64,000 nt of DNA, taken from contig NC_080675.1 in assembly GCF_030445035.2 (NCBI RefSeq), positions 66,232,544 through 66,296,543 on the forward strand, given 5' to 3'. Numbering within the stretch: position 1 is the stretch's first letter; every line of letters begins with the position of its first letter. The notes below the pieces were generated by a model. The model was given only the letters and a program-made list of their open reading frames with translations. It ran no database searches and was not told the DNA's origin. Shown piece by piece: positions 22,726-35,830 of this stretch. The position numbers were made by a program, and so were the translations under genes. Source of the DNA: Dasypus novemcinctus (Eukaryota; Chordata; Mammalia; Cingulata; Dasypodidae).

Positions 22726-24814
22726 TTTACCTTTTCTCAGAAAGATCATTCTTGTGGCAACCTGAAATTTAGACCATTAGATAATTGATACAGCCTATGT
22801 CTTCTCTGAATAAGAGTTGTCAGTGAAGTAATGTCTGATTGAAAGACTTAAAGAAAATAGCATAATTTTAGAAAAACTGGTGACAAGAATAAGACATGAA
22901 GCTCATCCAGGATGAATAAAATAATTTCAGAGAAGCACCAGTGCTATCATAAGAAGCTATCATATAGTACCTAGTCAAGGATTTGTTTATTTCTAGCAAC
23001 ATTACCCAGCCTGGGATAGATATGACCCAAACGGATCTTGGGAGAGATTTAAAGTGAGTTTTCAGAGTGGATATTGTGGCAAAAGAAGGAAGAGACTTTG
23101 GGAGAGTAACCTACATGGTTGATAACAGTATTGGGAGCTAGAGAAGGGTGTTTTTTTAAAAAGGGGGCTAAATATGAAAATGTGGAGAGAATTGGGGGGG
23201 CTTAAGTTCCTGCAGAAAATGAAGAAGTAGGATCTATGAGAGATGGTTGCTTGTTGGTGGAATACAGACATAAAATATTTTATAGTAACAGATTGAGAAA
23301 ATCTCAGTTTGTCTGGCCAGTGGAAGTAAAGTTTCCTGTAATTTGCTGAGTTAATGGAACTAAAGGTCTGATAGCATTCTTAATCTTGGATTCTTATTTG
23401 GGGTAGATTTCAGGGTGTGCAGTTGTCCAGAGAGATAGCTATCAACAGTTTTTCAAAAGTCTCTGTAAACCTCAAAATGTTAAGATTAAATCAGATTGTT
23501 AGGTGAGTCTACATGTAATGAAAATGTTATTTCTAAATCTTTGTGGTGTTTTTTTCTACATAGAGGAGATATAATTATTGTATTTGTTGCCTGTGACTTA
23601 TTTGCTGCTCCATCTTATTAGACTTCCTTAACAAGTTTCAAAAGTAATTTTCAGTTAGGTCCAGATATATTTGCTCTGTTCTTTTCTCATCAACAATAAA
23701 TATCATTTTTCTAGGAGCAAAGTATTAGACAATGTAATTAGAGAAAAAAAATGATATTCCTTGGAAACACCAAACTGTAACGGGACATACAAAAGGTCAT
23801 TATATGGGTATAATTGACCAGAAAGTACCCTGAGATATCTTATTGAAAATGGATCTGAATCAAACAATTTCTTACATTCTCCTTTTGTTACTTATATTGA
23901 ATTTCTTGAAAAGTTAATTCATAAACAAGCCAAATGTTTTTGAGCAGGTTTTATAGGAAGAAATGCGTTAATTAAAAATTTTCTAGACATGTATCCCCTT
24001 AATCCAATTCTTAGAACTTTGAAAGATTTTTCCTTTAAGTTTCAAAATTTGACTTTATATTTTACTAATTCACTGGGATAATAGATGAATATGGAACCTA
24101 GAGGAAGATGGAGTTACTTGAAAATACCTAATTTTATTGTCTACCTTAGTGGAGAGGATATTTAAGATGAATTTGATTTTTATAAGCTGTTTATAATGAG
24201 CTGTAAATGATTCTTCATAAAAGGGAAAGAAGGGATTATTTGGATGCTTGAAGTGAAATATTTTGAAAGCTTACCGTTTGTAACAAAAATGTAATCCTAA
24301 AATTGACAGTTGATAGATTTTACAAATACCTCAGTATATGGAAATCCATCAGGAAAATGACAAAATGATAAAAGGGAATGTTGCAAAAGAATATTAGAGA
24401 AGATTGAAATTCGTGCTAAAAAAGCCATCCTACCGCTGAGAACATCATTAGAGCTATTAACCAACCAGTATGCAATGCCAAACTCATATACTTGGCATGA
24501 TTGATTAGAAAGTAACTGAATTTATACTTTGTGCACTCTGCCAAAAGTACGGACTTAATATAAACTTGCTACAAAGAATTAAGGTCATTTATTTATCCAG
24601 AAAACTTCAATATTTAATGGAATGAAAAAGTGAAATAAGATCTTTCTAACAAAATTAAGTCACCAAATTTTATAAGTAAAAGGACATAAATAAATTAAAG
24701 TAAGAAATAAACAGGAATGAGAACAGCAGGAGTAGGGGAAAGACACGGGTATCCTATATATTTTATTACCTATCAATACTTTAATTATAACATCTGACCT
24801 GAATTTGGGCACTT
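22726..24814. other. Unassigned AT-rich DNA
   Basis: About 2.1 kb with no nameable repeat and no convincing open frame. Could be unique intergenic sequence. Confidence 0.5.
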
Positions 24815-25005
24815 TGTATGAGTCACCATTCTAAACGTTGTTTATATATTATCTTAAGTAATCACCACCACAACCCCACAAGGCAAGTATTGTTGGTCTA
24901 CTCATTTTATAAATAAGGAATCAGAGGGAAAGAGCAGATAATTAATTTTCCCTGTAGGTTATGGTCAATAAATGGAATAGGCAGGATATGATGCCAGATG
25001 GTCCA
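24815..25005 (-). mobile_element. MIR SINE, minus strand
   Basis: Reverse MIR landmarks in order: CATTCTAAACGTTGTTTATATATTATC, AATCACCACCACAACCCCAC, AAGGCAAGTATTGTTG and CTCATTTTATAAATAAGGAA. Confidence 0.7.
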
Positions 25006-25354
25006 TAGGATAGGCATTTTTCACCACTCTACAATGATGGAGTGGTTACTGCCAAATAATTTTACATAATATATTCTTATTCTGAAAAATGTATACTATT
25101 TCTTGATCTAAGAAATTTAGGAAGGGAGCACAAGTACACGATGTACATTACTGGTATACTAAACTATGTAGTTTCTGCATAGTGTTCTTATATCACAACC
25201 TTCTCAAGGACAGAAACACAGCATATATTAGACATGAGCAAATTGATTATAAAATGTTGAATTCCTCTAAAGAGTTAAGGATATAAAAATAAGGCAAGCA
25301 GTGCAATTTTTTTAAAGAAACAATGAGAGACTATCTTTGTTACCCTAAATCTTT

Positions 25355-25560
25355 AGAGTCCCTATTCTGAATTAGACCTATACAAATCCCAATTGTGCCT
25401 CTTAGAACTTGGATAAGGCATTTAAGTTTCAATTATCTCATCTGTAAAATGAGAACAATAAACCTATTTACCAGGGTTATTTGGCAACTGCATGAGTTAA
25501 CATATGCTGAATGCTTAGTAAAATAACTGACAAATAGTAAGCAGTTGAAACAACCACCAC
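25355..25560 (+). mobile_element. MIR SINE, plus strand
   Basis: AACTTGGATAAGGCATTTAAG, TTCAATTATCTCATCTGTAA, AATGAGAACAATAAACC and ATAGTAAGCAGTTGAAACA follow the MIR core order. Confidence 0.75.
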
Positions 25561-27906
25561 AACAATGAAAACAAACTACAAAATAGGTGGTTATTTTATT
25601 TTTACCATTGTAGTTAACCATGAACATACAAATAATTGACGGTTCATTTATGAGAGATAAGGATCTGTCTTAAAAATAATATATTGTTTTCAATTTTCCT
25701 TATCTCTATCTTTTAATATCAAAATTAAAATTAGTGTGGATATAAAGGAATGATGAAACAGGGAAGAACTCTAGATTATTAAAATATTGAAATGCTTGAG
25801 AGAAAAAAACTTTATTTTCTTTTTTATGAGAATAAACTTTTGTAGCAAAGAAGAAATTTTAATTTAATATTTAATTTTAATAGATACACATCTCAGTTCA
25901 TATACAGCTAAGGAGACCTTGTGAAATTGTTTCCCAATGGGTTTCTATAATACATACAGATTTGTACAGTAAACAGATTTGATTGGCAGTTAATATTTCC
26001 CCAAGCTACTTTTTATCCTTAGGTTTTCATAGACTTATTTTAAGAATATTTCATTCTGTACTTATTGGCATACATTGAGTAGATCAATTTGGTAGCATGT
26101 TTTTTACTTTGCTCTTGTTCAGCCTTTGAGTCTGCTAAGTGAAATATACAAGATTTTCTCAAGTATTAGATTGAAAGAGATTCAACTGTATAAAAATGCC
26201 CTAGACAGGAACGCCTTCTAGCCTATATTTTAATATGCTTGCCTTTTAGTTCCATTACTAGAACACCAGATCAAATTTCACCTATAAACCAGCATGTAAC
26301 ATCCTGTGTTTACACTGTAATAATGTGTTCTTGATAATAAGCTCTGTTTTATCTGTATTGTGCCCAAGTCCTTTTATGAGCCGTATTTTATATTTTCATT
26401 TTCTTGAAACAGGAAGTTCTTCACCTGTGTTTATGCTTAACATCAGCTTATGTTTGGTGCAAAGGTTTATGTTCTATTTCACAAAATAATGTGAATTACA
26501 CATAACAGAAAATTCTAAATATTTTTTATGACCAATGTTTCTTAAATATATTATTTTTGCCTCATAGAATTATTCAGTTGTCACTTAGTTACAACTTTAA
26601 ATTTCACTTGGCCAAATAAAATAGTGCAAGTGTCACAATAAAAAAGAATATAAAATTTTATTCAGCAGTTAAACTTGTTTTCTGTTCTATAATCAAAACA
26701 CCAAAATGTATATAGTTATGTTTCTACTAAAATGTTCAAATACTGTCTAGTTGACTTAATGTATATCTGGTGTACAGATTTATTGCATTGAGAAGTCTAG
26801 ACCTCTACTATTCTCTGTTTTCCATCTATTTCTTATTTTAGAGTAGAAAAAGGCAAATGTTAGGATCATGTGTAATTTTAATTTAAAAATATTCTGCCAT
26901 ATTTTATTCAATTTAGAAATAAATGAAATGAACAGCACATTAATGACTGATAACGTGAAATAACCAATCCATACCATTAATGAGTGAAATAACTGAAACA
27001 TGTAAGTTAACTTAAAGGGTAAAAATCAAATTCTGACCAAGATGTCTTATCTTTATAGCAAAAACTGTCCCTATTTTTAAGAAGTAGAGAATTATGCAAC
27101 ATATAATATGTCTAGAGATATGTTATTAAATCACTATCAAAGTCTAGAAGACTAATGGAGTTTCCCTAAATAATCTGTAGTTCTATTCTTTAAAGTTGGT
27201 GTTCTTTCACAATATATATTCAGTGCTGACATTCCTTCATGTGAACCTTTGTTCCACAATGAATATTACCCTGCCATGGAAAAAAGACATTGATATGCAT
27301 TTTCTTATGTTATTTAAATATACTTCAGTTGTTTTAAATGGGTTATTTATTCCCTTTTTAAAGTAATTATGAAGAACAGCAGTTAAGATGACAGAAAGGG
27401 ACTCTAGAAAGAAAAAAAAGTAAATCTTTCTTCCTGTGTGCTGAATTGATCTACTATAGGAAATCAAGTAACTCAGGTTCCTCTAGCTTGCTTTGATGAC
27501 CACTTCACCTCATTCCCTTCACTTTTGCCTACCCCAGTTCCTCACTGCAGGCCCACAAGAGATTCCTCTCTGCAGCCTGTATCCTGCCGAGTCCCAGAAA
27601 AGGCAGTCCTACTGGAGGAAGATGGAAGATGAATTGCACACATCCTCTTTCCTCCACTGGAGATAGCTTTCCTCAGCTTAAGACCGTCTCTAGGAGGCCC
27701 AGTACACTGTCTTTATGCTCCACAAATCTTTCCTGTGTTGAATATTTTTAAAATACTTAAAAAAAATAAAAAAAAATGAAAATGCAAATAACACATTGTT
27801 CTCAAAAATAAATCATGAAGCATAGAAGAGTACAAATATCACTTACAAACTAACTGAGAAGCAATGTTGACATTTTCATTTACATTCCAGTGGCCTTGTA
27901 CTACAT
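25561..27906. other. Unassigned AT-rich DNA with one GC-richer patch
   Basis: About 2.3 kb without a recognised repeat or gene. 27480-27735 is clearly richer in G and C (CTCACTGCAGGCCCACAAG, TAGGAGGCCCAGTACACTG) than its flanks, but has no long open frame. Confidence 0.5.
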
Positions 27907-27929
27907 ACACACACACACACACACACACA
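27907..27929. repeat. (AC)n microsatellite
   Basis: About eleven AC units, followed by interrupted ATATGAACACACATATACA. Confidence 0.95.
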
Positions 27930-29060
27930 TATGAACACACATATACATTTAATATGCACAAATACACATTAAAATGTTGGCTTAGATTTGGTTTTCCTGT
28001 AACCAGATTCTGAGTGAGAACCAGAGAGCTAATTGTTTTCTTAGGGAGGTGAACATAGGAGCACTAGCAGAAAACAGGGGATGTGAAGAAGAGAAGAAGC
28101 CATAGGAATGTCCATTGGAGTCCTTTTCAATATTATCGTCAGGATAAATAATGTGAATTTTGAGCAAACCCTAAAGAGACTCTGCTGTCTTCACTGACGG
28201 AGTTTGTTGACAATTCAAAGAACATAATACCACAGACATTGACACAATGTCTTCATGTGTACCTTGAAAAGTTGTTGCCATGCTTTTCTCCATCCCAACT
28301 TTTCCAAGGTAAACATTGATATTTGATCTTGCCACTTGGTCTTTCTTGCTGAACCTAGTGGTGCTTTCAAAACTAGTAACTCAAGGTGCCCAACTTCTCC
28401 CCACGTGGCTGGAGCTGACACTATAGGTAAGGCCTATATGTCATCCCCAGATAATGGTCACCAAAATACATTTGTTGTTTTCAGTCAAAGATTTTTAAAA
28501 CAAGATTACATTTTATAATTGCATAAAACTCAATGTAAAATGTGTTTTTCAAGTCATTGGCAAACTTTTGCTTTAAGTTTTATTCATGAATATGCAATTC
28601 ATGAGTACAGCTTGTTATGGTGATACTGTGCCATTGTTTCAAGGAGGTGTTCATAAATAGGAGCTAATCATCTTTAAAATTTTTAAAATATAACACTCAC
28701 TTAAGTTTCAAAATATTGAAATATTTTAAATGGCCTCAGGTTCCTTAACATTTCTAGGTGGGAAATCTCTGAATTAAATAGAAATATGCTAGCACTATCT
28801 TTAACTGCATATATGTCTTATACTTTCGCTGACTATCTTAGGAACTATTTTATTAATTTGAGTTGCAAAACAATATATTCTGTGACACAGGAGATTTTTC
28901 TGTCAAAAATTTGATTAACATTCATTTATAAAGTCATAAATTCAATTAAACAAATGTGATATTTGATACCACTAAAATTAGGTAGACTTGGTTAGGTGCC
29001 TTCGGAGGTTGGTTAGGTTTTATTTGAGAGCTCTTTCCTGCCTTTTGTAGCTGGGATGAG
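27930..29060. other. Unassigned DNA
   Basis: No gene or named repeat. Overlapping 60-68 codon frames on opposite strands near 28215-28518 look random. Confidence 0.45.
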
Positions 29061-29556
29061 TGTATTAGTCAACCAAAGGGGTGCTGATGCAAAAATACCA
29101 GAAATTGTTTGGTTTTTATAAAGGGTATTTATTTGGGGTAGGAGCTTACAGATACCAGACCATAAAGCATAAGTTACTTCCCTCACCAGTCTATTTGGAG
29201 CAATATGGCTGCCGACATCTGTAAGGGTTCATTCCTGAGGTCCTACCTTCCTGGGGCTTGCTTTTTTCTAGGTTCAAGGTTCCTTGCTTCCTAAGGCTGG
29301 CTTCTCTTTCCTTTGCATGCTGACTTACTCAGGCTCCAGTTTAAGTCTTCAGCATCAAATTCCAACATCAAAATTCCAACATCAGAAAAACCCTCAAAAC
29401 TGTTTTTTGCCATGCCTTTTATCTGTGAGTCCCCGACCACCAAGGGGTGGGAAATCAACGCCCTAATCATAACTCAATCATGCCCAGGTACAGATCAGAT
29501 AGCAAGCATAATCCATATTTCTTCTTGAAATTCATCAATAATATTAAACTGCTACA
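29061..29556 (+). mobile_element. MaLR-like LTR, copy 2
   Basis: Starts TGTATTAGTCAACCAAAGGG, ends ...AATATTAAACTGCTACA (TG...CA ends). Strong collinear similarity to 9542-9986, with small extra segments (GCTCCAGTTTAAGTCTTCAG). Solo LTR. The flanking 5-mers (ATGAG/ATGTG) match only partly. Confidence 0.8.
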
Positions 29557-31164
29557 ATGTGTAATACAGCCAGGGAGTTAGTGTAAACCACTGATCTGAG
29601 TTAATTAACATATGGTTAAATATTTTGCAATCCCACAAGCTAACATACCACTCGTTATGTGTATGCATCCATTTCTGTCAGCAAACATATTCTCTATAAA
29701 ATAAGCTCTAAATTACAAAGACTGGTGCACCATCTTTATATAACAACTCAAACAGGTGACTTTCCTATCTTTCCAATTTTTTCTTTCTAGTTCTTTAGAG
29801 TTAGTATCTGAAGTCTTTCCCATGTAAGCTGAAATTTTAAGTTGATTTCTCTTTCTTCTGAATAAGAACTCTTTGAAGCCATTCTCACTCTAAAACAGCC
29901 AAATGACAGAATAAATACTGTCCACTCCAGAGTGGAAGTACCTGACTCTATCAAAAATAGATAACCATCACCACTAAGAAAAAAATCTCACTCTCTCTAC
30001 TAGGAGCTTTAAACAACTTGCGGAGTCCTTTTTTGACCCTGCTCTCGGTTTTAACTAAAAGGAAACTTTCTTTAATATATCACTCTACCTGTCACACTGT
30101 CACCCCTTAATAGGGATGACCTAACAACTGTCTGCTCTATGCCATAAGTATCCAGTTCTTTCTCCTTTTCTAGCACATTCATTGGAGAAAAAATATCATT
30201 TCCTATAATTCTGTGTGGTCATCTCGCCTTGGCTAAATAAAAGACATAAATGTGAGGCAACTATCAACTTGTGTACAGGAGATTTTTCCTCAAATATATT
30301 GGTGTTTTCCTCCCCTTTTAAAACAGCTCAGATAATTGTGTTTGAAATAGAAAGATAGTATAGATAAGATATAATCAATTTTGGTGAAGACAGTCTTGCC
30401 AGATTTTTATTTTTTTATGTTTTGTTTTAAATATCATAAATTTGTCCCTCTTCGTCAGGTAGAGTAGTTAAGACCATAGCTACTGAAATATAACTTATCC
30501 AACCTGAGAGAAGGAGTAAATTAGCTGATGAAAAATATGGATCTCATTTTCTGGTATAAGAGTACTTGGGAAACAGAGACCAAAGAGAGCGTCACTGTAA
30601 TGTAAAGAACAAGACCTTGGGGGCAGGGAGGATGGGGCAGATAGGGGTATGTGTAGGGAGAAGCACTAATAGAGCTCAGACCCTGGCTGCACACTGCAGC
30701 TGCTGAAACCAACTTGATCTCTCAGTATGTCTGAGACTTAAAACAACCACCACCATAACAACAAAGCAATCCAGAAGCAAAGGGCATTCATTTTCTGGTC
30801 CAGCTGATGTTGCAAATATAGACTGTTAGATCAATTTTGAGAAAGATGACTAGTATTTGAGGATATCTTACCTTAGTATAGGAGTAGAGAAGCATCAAAA
30901 TCATTATTATATTTCATTTATCCACCCCCAACACACTATAATGAAGCTTTCCCTCCCTAAGTGTTTAATTAGATATTGAGAATGCTAATTTAGGATGGAG
31001 CATAGAGATGGGCTGGGGAGGATTGAGGGAGGCTCTCTCTCTGTAAACTAGTCACCTAGCTCAGATGCCCTTCTGCTGTACTGGCTCATGTCTCAGGGCT
31101 TGAGAGTCACCTAGAAAAACTAATCACTTAAGGCAAATGCACTGGAGAGGTGACTTTTCTTTTA
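29557..31164. other. Unassigned AT-rich DNA
   Basis: No gene or nameable repeat. A somewhat GC-richer patch at 30600-30720 has a short proline-rich frame on the minus strand that shows no known features. Confidence 0.45.
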
Positions 31165-31425
31165 AATATGATTATTTTTTTCATTGAAAAACTTTTATTA
31201 ACTTCCAATAAGTGCTCACCTAGTAAATGTAAAAATGAATTTTTCACTGACACACCCCTGTAACCACACCCAGATCAAGAAGTAGAATGTAAATTTCATC
31301 CCCAGGAGCATCCCTCAAGTTTCCTCCAGATCATCAACCACCCTCTGACAAGGGTAAACATTATCTCAACTTCTAAATACACAGATTAGTTTTGTCTATT
31401 TTTTTGGTACTTAAAGTGGGAATTC
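31165..31425 (-). mobile_element. Old L1 3' UTR fragment (L1M type)
   Basis: GTAACCACACCCAGATCAAG, AAGTAGAATGTAAATTTCATC, AAGGGTAAACATTATCTCAAC and CAGATTAGTTTTGTCTATTTT read like the reverse of an old L1 3' UTR as I remember it. The family is not certain. Confidence 0.45.
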
Positions 31426-34400
31426 TGCTAATTTATTAAGGACAATTTTTAAAGAACATTATTAAAAGATCAAATATCATGTTTTGAACATGAACTATAT
31501 CACAGTTCTTAAACAAGTTCCTTAGTCCAGGTTATTTCTTTCCCTTACTCAGATCTCCCATTTAACCGGATTAAGCTCTCCTATCATCATTGTACTATGT
31601 TCTTTTCTCAACTACTTCCTTATCATTCACCAGAACTTGCCTGCTGAGGAATAGGCACTTCAACTCTAATACATTTCCTTCCTTTGTCACTTGCTTGTTT
31701 GATTATTGCAAGTCCTGTGTTCCTCTCCTATTTCCTAAATGCCCAGTTGAATCTCTTCAGTGGGTAGAACTTATCCCACTATTAAGGTTAAAAATAAATT
31801 ACTACCCCTGATTTGATTTTAGAGCTACTTATATATTTCTCAATTGCTTAGCACTACGTCCAGACAACTTTGTTCCCTTATTCCTTTCACCTAATCTGAT
31901 TGATGCAGGCCTAATCAATATTGGAAAGAATCTTAATCTCAAAATAAAGGTAATTCACTCTTTCTACTCATGATTAGAGTATATAGGATGTTATTTTTAA
32001 TTATTAATAGTGACAAAATCATTATGAGTCACACATATCACATCAATATGATAAAATAAGTGTAACAATGAGAAATGAAAAAATAGAAGTCACAATAGTG
32101 TAATGATGTATTTAATTTTTATTAACAGATTGCCCAGGAAATGGAGTACCACCAGAAGAGTAGCACAATTTGTAAGTGTGGAAAATAATGTGTAGGTGGA
32201 AAATGAGTTTCAGATAGTATTTCGGTGTATTTATCCAATCCATTCCTTCTTGCAGATACTCGAGTTGAACCTAATGCCAAACTTCTTGAAGACATAAGCT
32301 GTGTTAGGCAGTGTATTGGCTCAGTTTACAGCTGAAATGATATACTGAAATTAAAAAAAAAAATATATATATATATATACGTATGGACCTATGGACCTCA
32401 GACCTTCAAGCCTGTTAAACAAAAAAGTAATACATATTAGCAAATGTGGCTCCAGAACCTATAGAAAAGGTAAAAAAAAAAAAAAAAATACATTTGCTCT
32501 CTGGGAGAAAATCAACTACAAGAAAAACTGATTTTCACATTTCTTCTTAGTAGAACTAGGTCTTGTTAAAGGTCTCCCATAGAATTATCACTCATTATTA
32601 AATACGTTGAAAATCCAATTTTTGTGCCCTACTGGTAAATGATATCAACACTTCCTTCTAAACTCTTCTATCATAAAAGAAGACTTTGTGCATTTTCAGC
32701 AGGTTGTAGAGTCCTGGGTAAGGGCAGATAAAAGGAGGTGAGACTGGAAATACAGAACATTATAAAACTAGTTTCCTGTCAGATATCACTCAGAACGGCC
32801 ATCTTTGAAGAAACAAAGGAAGGAACACGCCAAGATTCATGATCGGAATTTCAAAAAGCTTCTAAACTTAAAGGAACTATTACTTTCTTTGTTTAAAACA
32901 CAAAGGGCTCTAATTGTGTACACCAATTATATTGTAATAATCATAGAGTGCGTTGTAATTTTAGTTATCTTTTCATGTACATAAATCTTATCTCTCAAAT
33001 TAAATTTCCCTGCACCTATTCCCCATAATGTCTTCCCACACATCTGGCATATAGTAAAGTAGAAACGGGCATTTGGCAGTCAATAGATCTTTCTTGATGA
33101 ATTGATTGAATTATTTTAATTCTATATAGATTTTTTACTGGTTTTAATTTGATCCAGATAGAGTGAACTGAAATTTAAAAAATGAATTTGCAAAGAGATG
33201 TTATGAAAATACTTTCATTGTGATGACATAGGCACAGTATTAACTAATTTAGTAGCATTATTCCTCTGCTCTTTCAAAATTTAAAAGCTATTCTAGCAGT
33301 TGACTGACTAAATTAGGCAAAAAGCATACAATGTTTTCTCTTAGTTTTAATCTTAATTAAAGTTGGAGAACTTGTTTAAAAACTAGAGAAGCAAATACTG
33401 GTCAAGACAGAGACTTAAGAGGTTTGGAGCTGACAGATCCATGCATCTGTGCTCAAGTGTCTGATTCACTATGCCACTGTTAGGATGAGCAACTGCCACT
33501 GCTGTAATTGGGAAAGAATTTATGAACCTTGATGCTTTATATAAAACAATTTAGGAGCCTATTTATAACTTCAATAAGAATTCTTCTTCTTAAATAATAA
33601 AGCTATTGATATTATATGAAATTTGTTTTGGGCAACAATTTGGCTACTGATTAGAGTATTTTCATATTATTCATTTCTATTGCCTATGTCTTATAAGCCA
33701 TCAGGTTTTGCCAGTTTTTCTCTGTCATTTAGTAAGTAAATTTAAGAGTATTTCCAAGGGGAATATATACAATTTTTAACTTGTTTTATAGAAATGCTCC
33801 AAAATGTGTTTCCAAATTGCAAATACAATCATATTTTTCAACTTATAAATCTTTTAAACACATCTTTGGATCCACATCTTTGTGTTACAATGCTGGATGA
33901 GTCAACACGGGAAGTATTCAGAGTATTCTTGGAAACAATTTTAGCACCAGTACAATTAGTAATCACCCATACATTGAAATGACTGCAAAAACCACATAAA
34001 CATACATTACGAAACTCAAACTAAATGTATCTTCTAATAACTCTAACGCATTTGAGATTATGGAGATTGTGAGAGAAGGTAATCAAAGTAAGTGCAAATG
34101 AGACTGCAGGTTTTACAAAAGCAATGAGTGAGCTCCCTGCTAAAGCCTATCCCAGGATCTTGAAAGGAGTCTGTGCAAGTGAGAGTTGAGTGTAAAACTT
34201 CATTTGTTTTATTAGAGGTAATTCCATTTCTGCACAAGTGATATAATTTTCTACTTTTTAGTGTTTTTTTCATTTTTTGCCTGTGGTATTCTTCGTATTT
34301 ACTTTCTATATTCCCAGTGTCTTTGTAATCTCCTAACAATATTTATGCCAAAACTTCTCTCAAAACCTTTGATCACACTAATATTTATATTATGGTTTCA

Positions 34401-34884
34401 TTGTTTTATAATCAATTAATAAAGAATAATGAAATTTTTGAGTCCACTAGAAACAGACTTAGATCCTTGTTTGACCTGACATAAAACTGTGACGCCAATG
34501 AAGAAAACATGTAATTTCTGAGAAGGTATTACCACTGCATGCTGGTTCAAATTTAATAACTTGTTTTCTAGAAAAAACTTTCCATGATGTAAATACTTCG
34601 GTTATAGCCAATTCAGCCTACAATGTGATGTCACTAAATTTGAAGATGGGAAGAGATGCACAAAAACAACACTTATGAGCTGGAATGAACAGGCTACAGT
34701 CCACCCATCAGTATATTACAAGTAGGATTACAACTGTGAAGTGGTTCCTGAAAGTTGTCCATTAATATTTGAGAGTACTCATTGCATATGAAATATTACA
34801 GTTCATTTATGGAAGAAGAAAGGCTTTTCTCATTTTGACAATAATCCTAAAATTGTATATGACATTAGCCATACAGAGTTGTGA
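31426..34884. other. Unassigned AT-rich DNA with a TA tract
   Basis: About 3.5 kb. A poly(A)-(TA)n tract lies at 32353-32379 and an A-tract at 32473-32488. The open frame at 33794-33982 (62 codons) follows a TTGTTTTATAG, which looks like a splice acceptor by chance, and has no recognisable domain. 31560-31900 may be decayed L2. Confidence 0.45.
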
Positions 34885-35009
34885 GGCTGAAAGAAACCTT
34901 TTTTCCCCCTTCTTTATTTCCTTCCTTCTGCTCACTTTGGGTTTAATTTGCTCTTCTTTTTGTAGTTCTACAATTTTGAGGCTAGGTGTCTGATTTGAAG
35001 TCTTCCTAC
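34885..35009 (-). mobile_element. L1 ORF2 fragment, first part
   Basis: CCTTCCTTCTGCTCACTTTGG and TTCTTTTTGTAGTTCTAC match the reverse of L1 ORF2. It continues after the inserted SINE at 35416. Confidence 0.75.
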
Positions 35010-35415
35010 TTTTTTTTTTTTAAGATTTATTTATTAATGTCCCCTTCCCCCTCCCCCCGGTTGTCTGTTCTCTGTGTCTATTTGCTGCGTCTTCTTTGTT
35101 CACTTCTGTTGTCAGCGGCACAGGAATCTGTGTTTCTTTTTGTTGCATCATCTTATGTCAGCTCTCCCTGCGTGCGGCGCCATTTCTGGGCAGGCTGCAC
35201 TTTCTTTCGTGCTGGGTGGCTCTCCTTATGGGGTGCACTCCTTGTGCATGGGGCTCCCCTATGCGGGTGACACCCCTGTGTGGCAGGGCACTCCTTGCAC
35301 GCATCAGCACTGCACATGGGCCAGCTCCACATGGGTCAAGGAGGTCCGGGGTTTGAACTGCAGACCTCCCACGTGGTAGATGGATGCCGTAACCACTGGG
35401 CCAAGTCCGCTGCCT
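35010..35415 (-). mobile_element. DAS-III-like SINE
   Basis: About 400 bp. On the minus strand it starts GGAGGCAGCGGACTTGGCCC, with GGTTACGGCATCCATCTACC and then GCAGTTCAAACCCCGG (B box), followed by the long body (GTGGAGCTGGCCCATGTGC, GAATGGCGCCGCACGC-like text, AACACAGATTCC) and an A-rich end (T-tract 35010-35021). Flanks CTTCCTACT (35002-35010) and CCTTCTACT (35416-35424 region) look like a decayed target-site duplication. Frames of 86-101 codons inside it are antisense to the SINE and are not genes. Confidence 0.9.
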
Positions 35416-35830
35416 CCTTCTACTCTTTAATGTAAGCATTTAGAACTATAAATTTCCTATCAGCACTTCCTTCACTGTATCCCATAAGTTTCCATATTTT
35501 GTATTTTCATTTTCATTCTTCTCAAGATAACTCCTATTTTCACTTCTGATTTCCTCTTTAATCTATTGGTTGTCTAAAATTGTGTTGCTTAATTTCCACA
35601 TGGTTGTGAATCTTCCATTTCTCTCTCTTACTGATTTCTAGCTTCATTCTGTTCCGGTTGAAGAATGATTTCAATATTTTAAAAATTTATTGACATTTAT
35701 TTTGTGACTAACATATGGTCTATCCTGTAGAATGATTCATGTGCATGCAATAAGAATGTTATTTTATTTTTATTGGGTGAGATGTTCTATATATACGTGT
35801 GTTAGGTCAATTTGATAAAGAAACGTGTGT
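35416..35830 (-). mobile_element. L1 ORF2 fragment, second part
   Basis: Collinear continuation: AATGTAAGCATTTAGAACTA, CTGTATCCCATAAGTTTCC, TTAATTTCCACATGGTTGTG, ACATATGGTCTATCCTG, and then decay. Confidence 0.8.

Noticed and set aside
33794..33982. 62-codon frame after a splice-acceptor-like TTGTTTTATAG
   Set aside because: No recognisable domain, no matching donor or neighbouring exon; chance in AT-rich DNA is more likely.
35074..35379. Overlapping 86-101 codon frames on +
   Set aside because: All lie inside the DAS-III SINE at 35010-35415, antisense to it.
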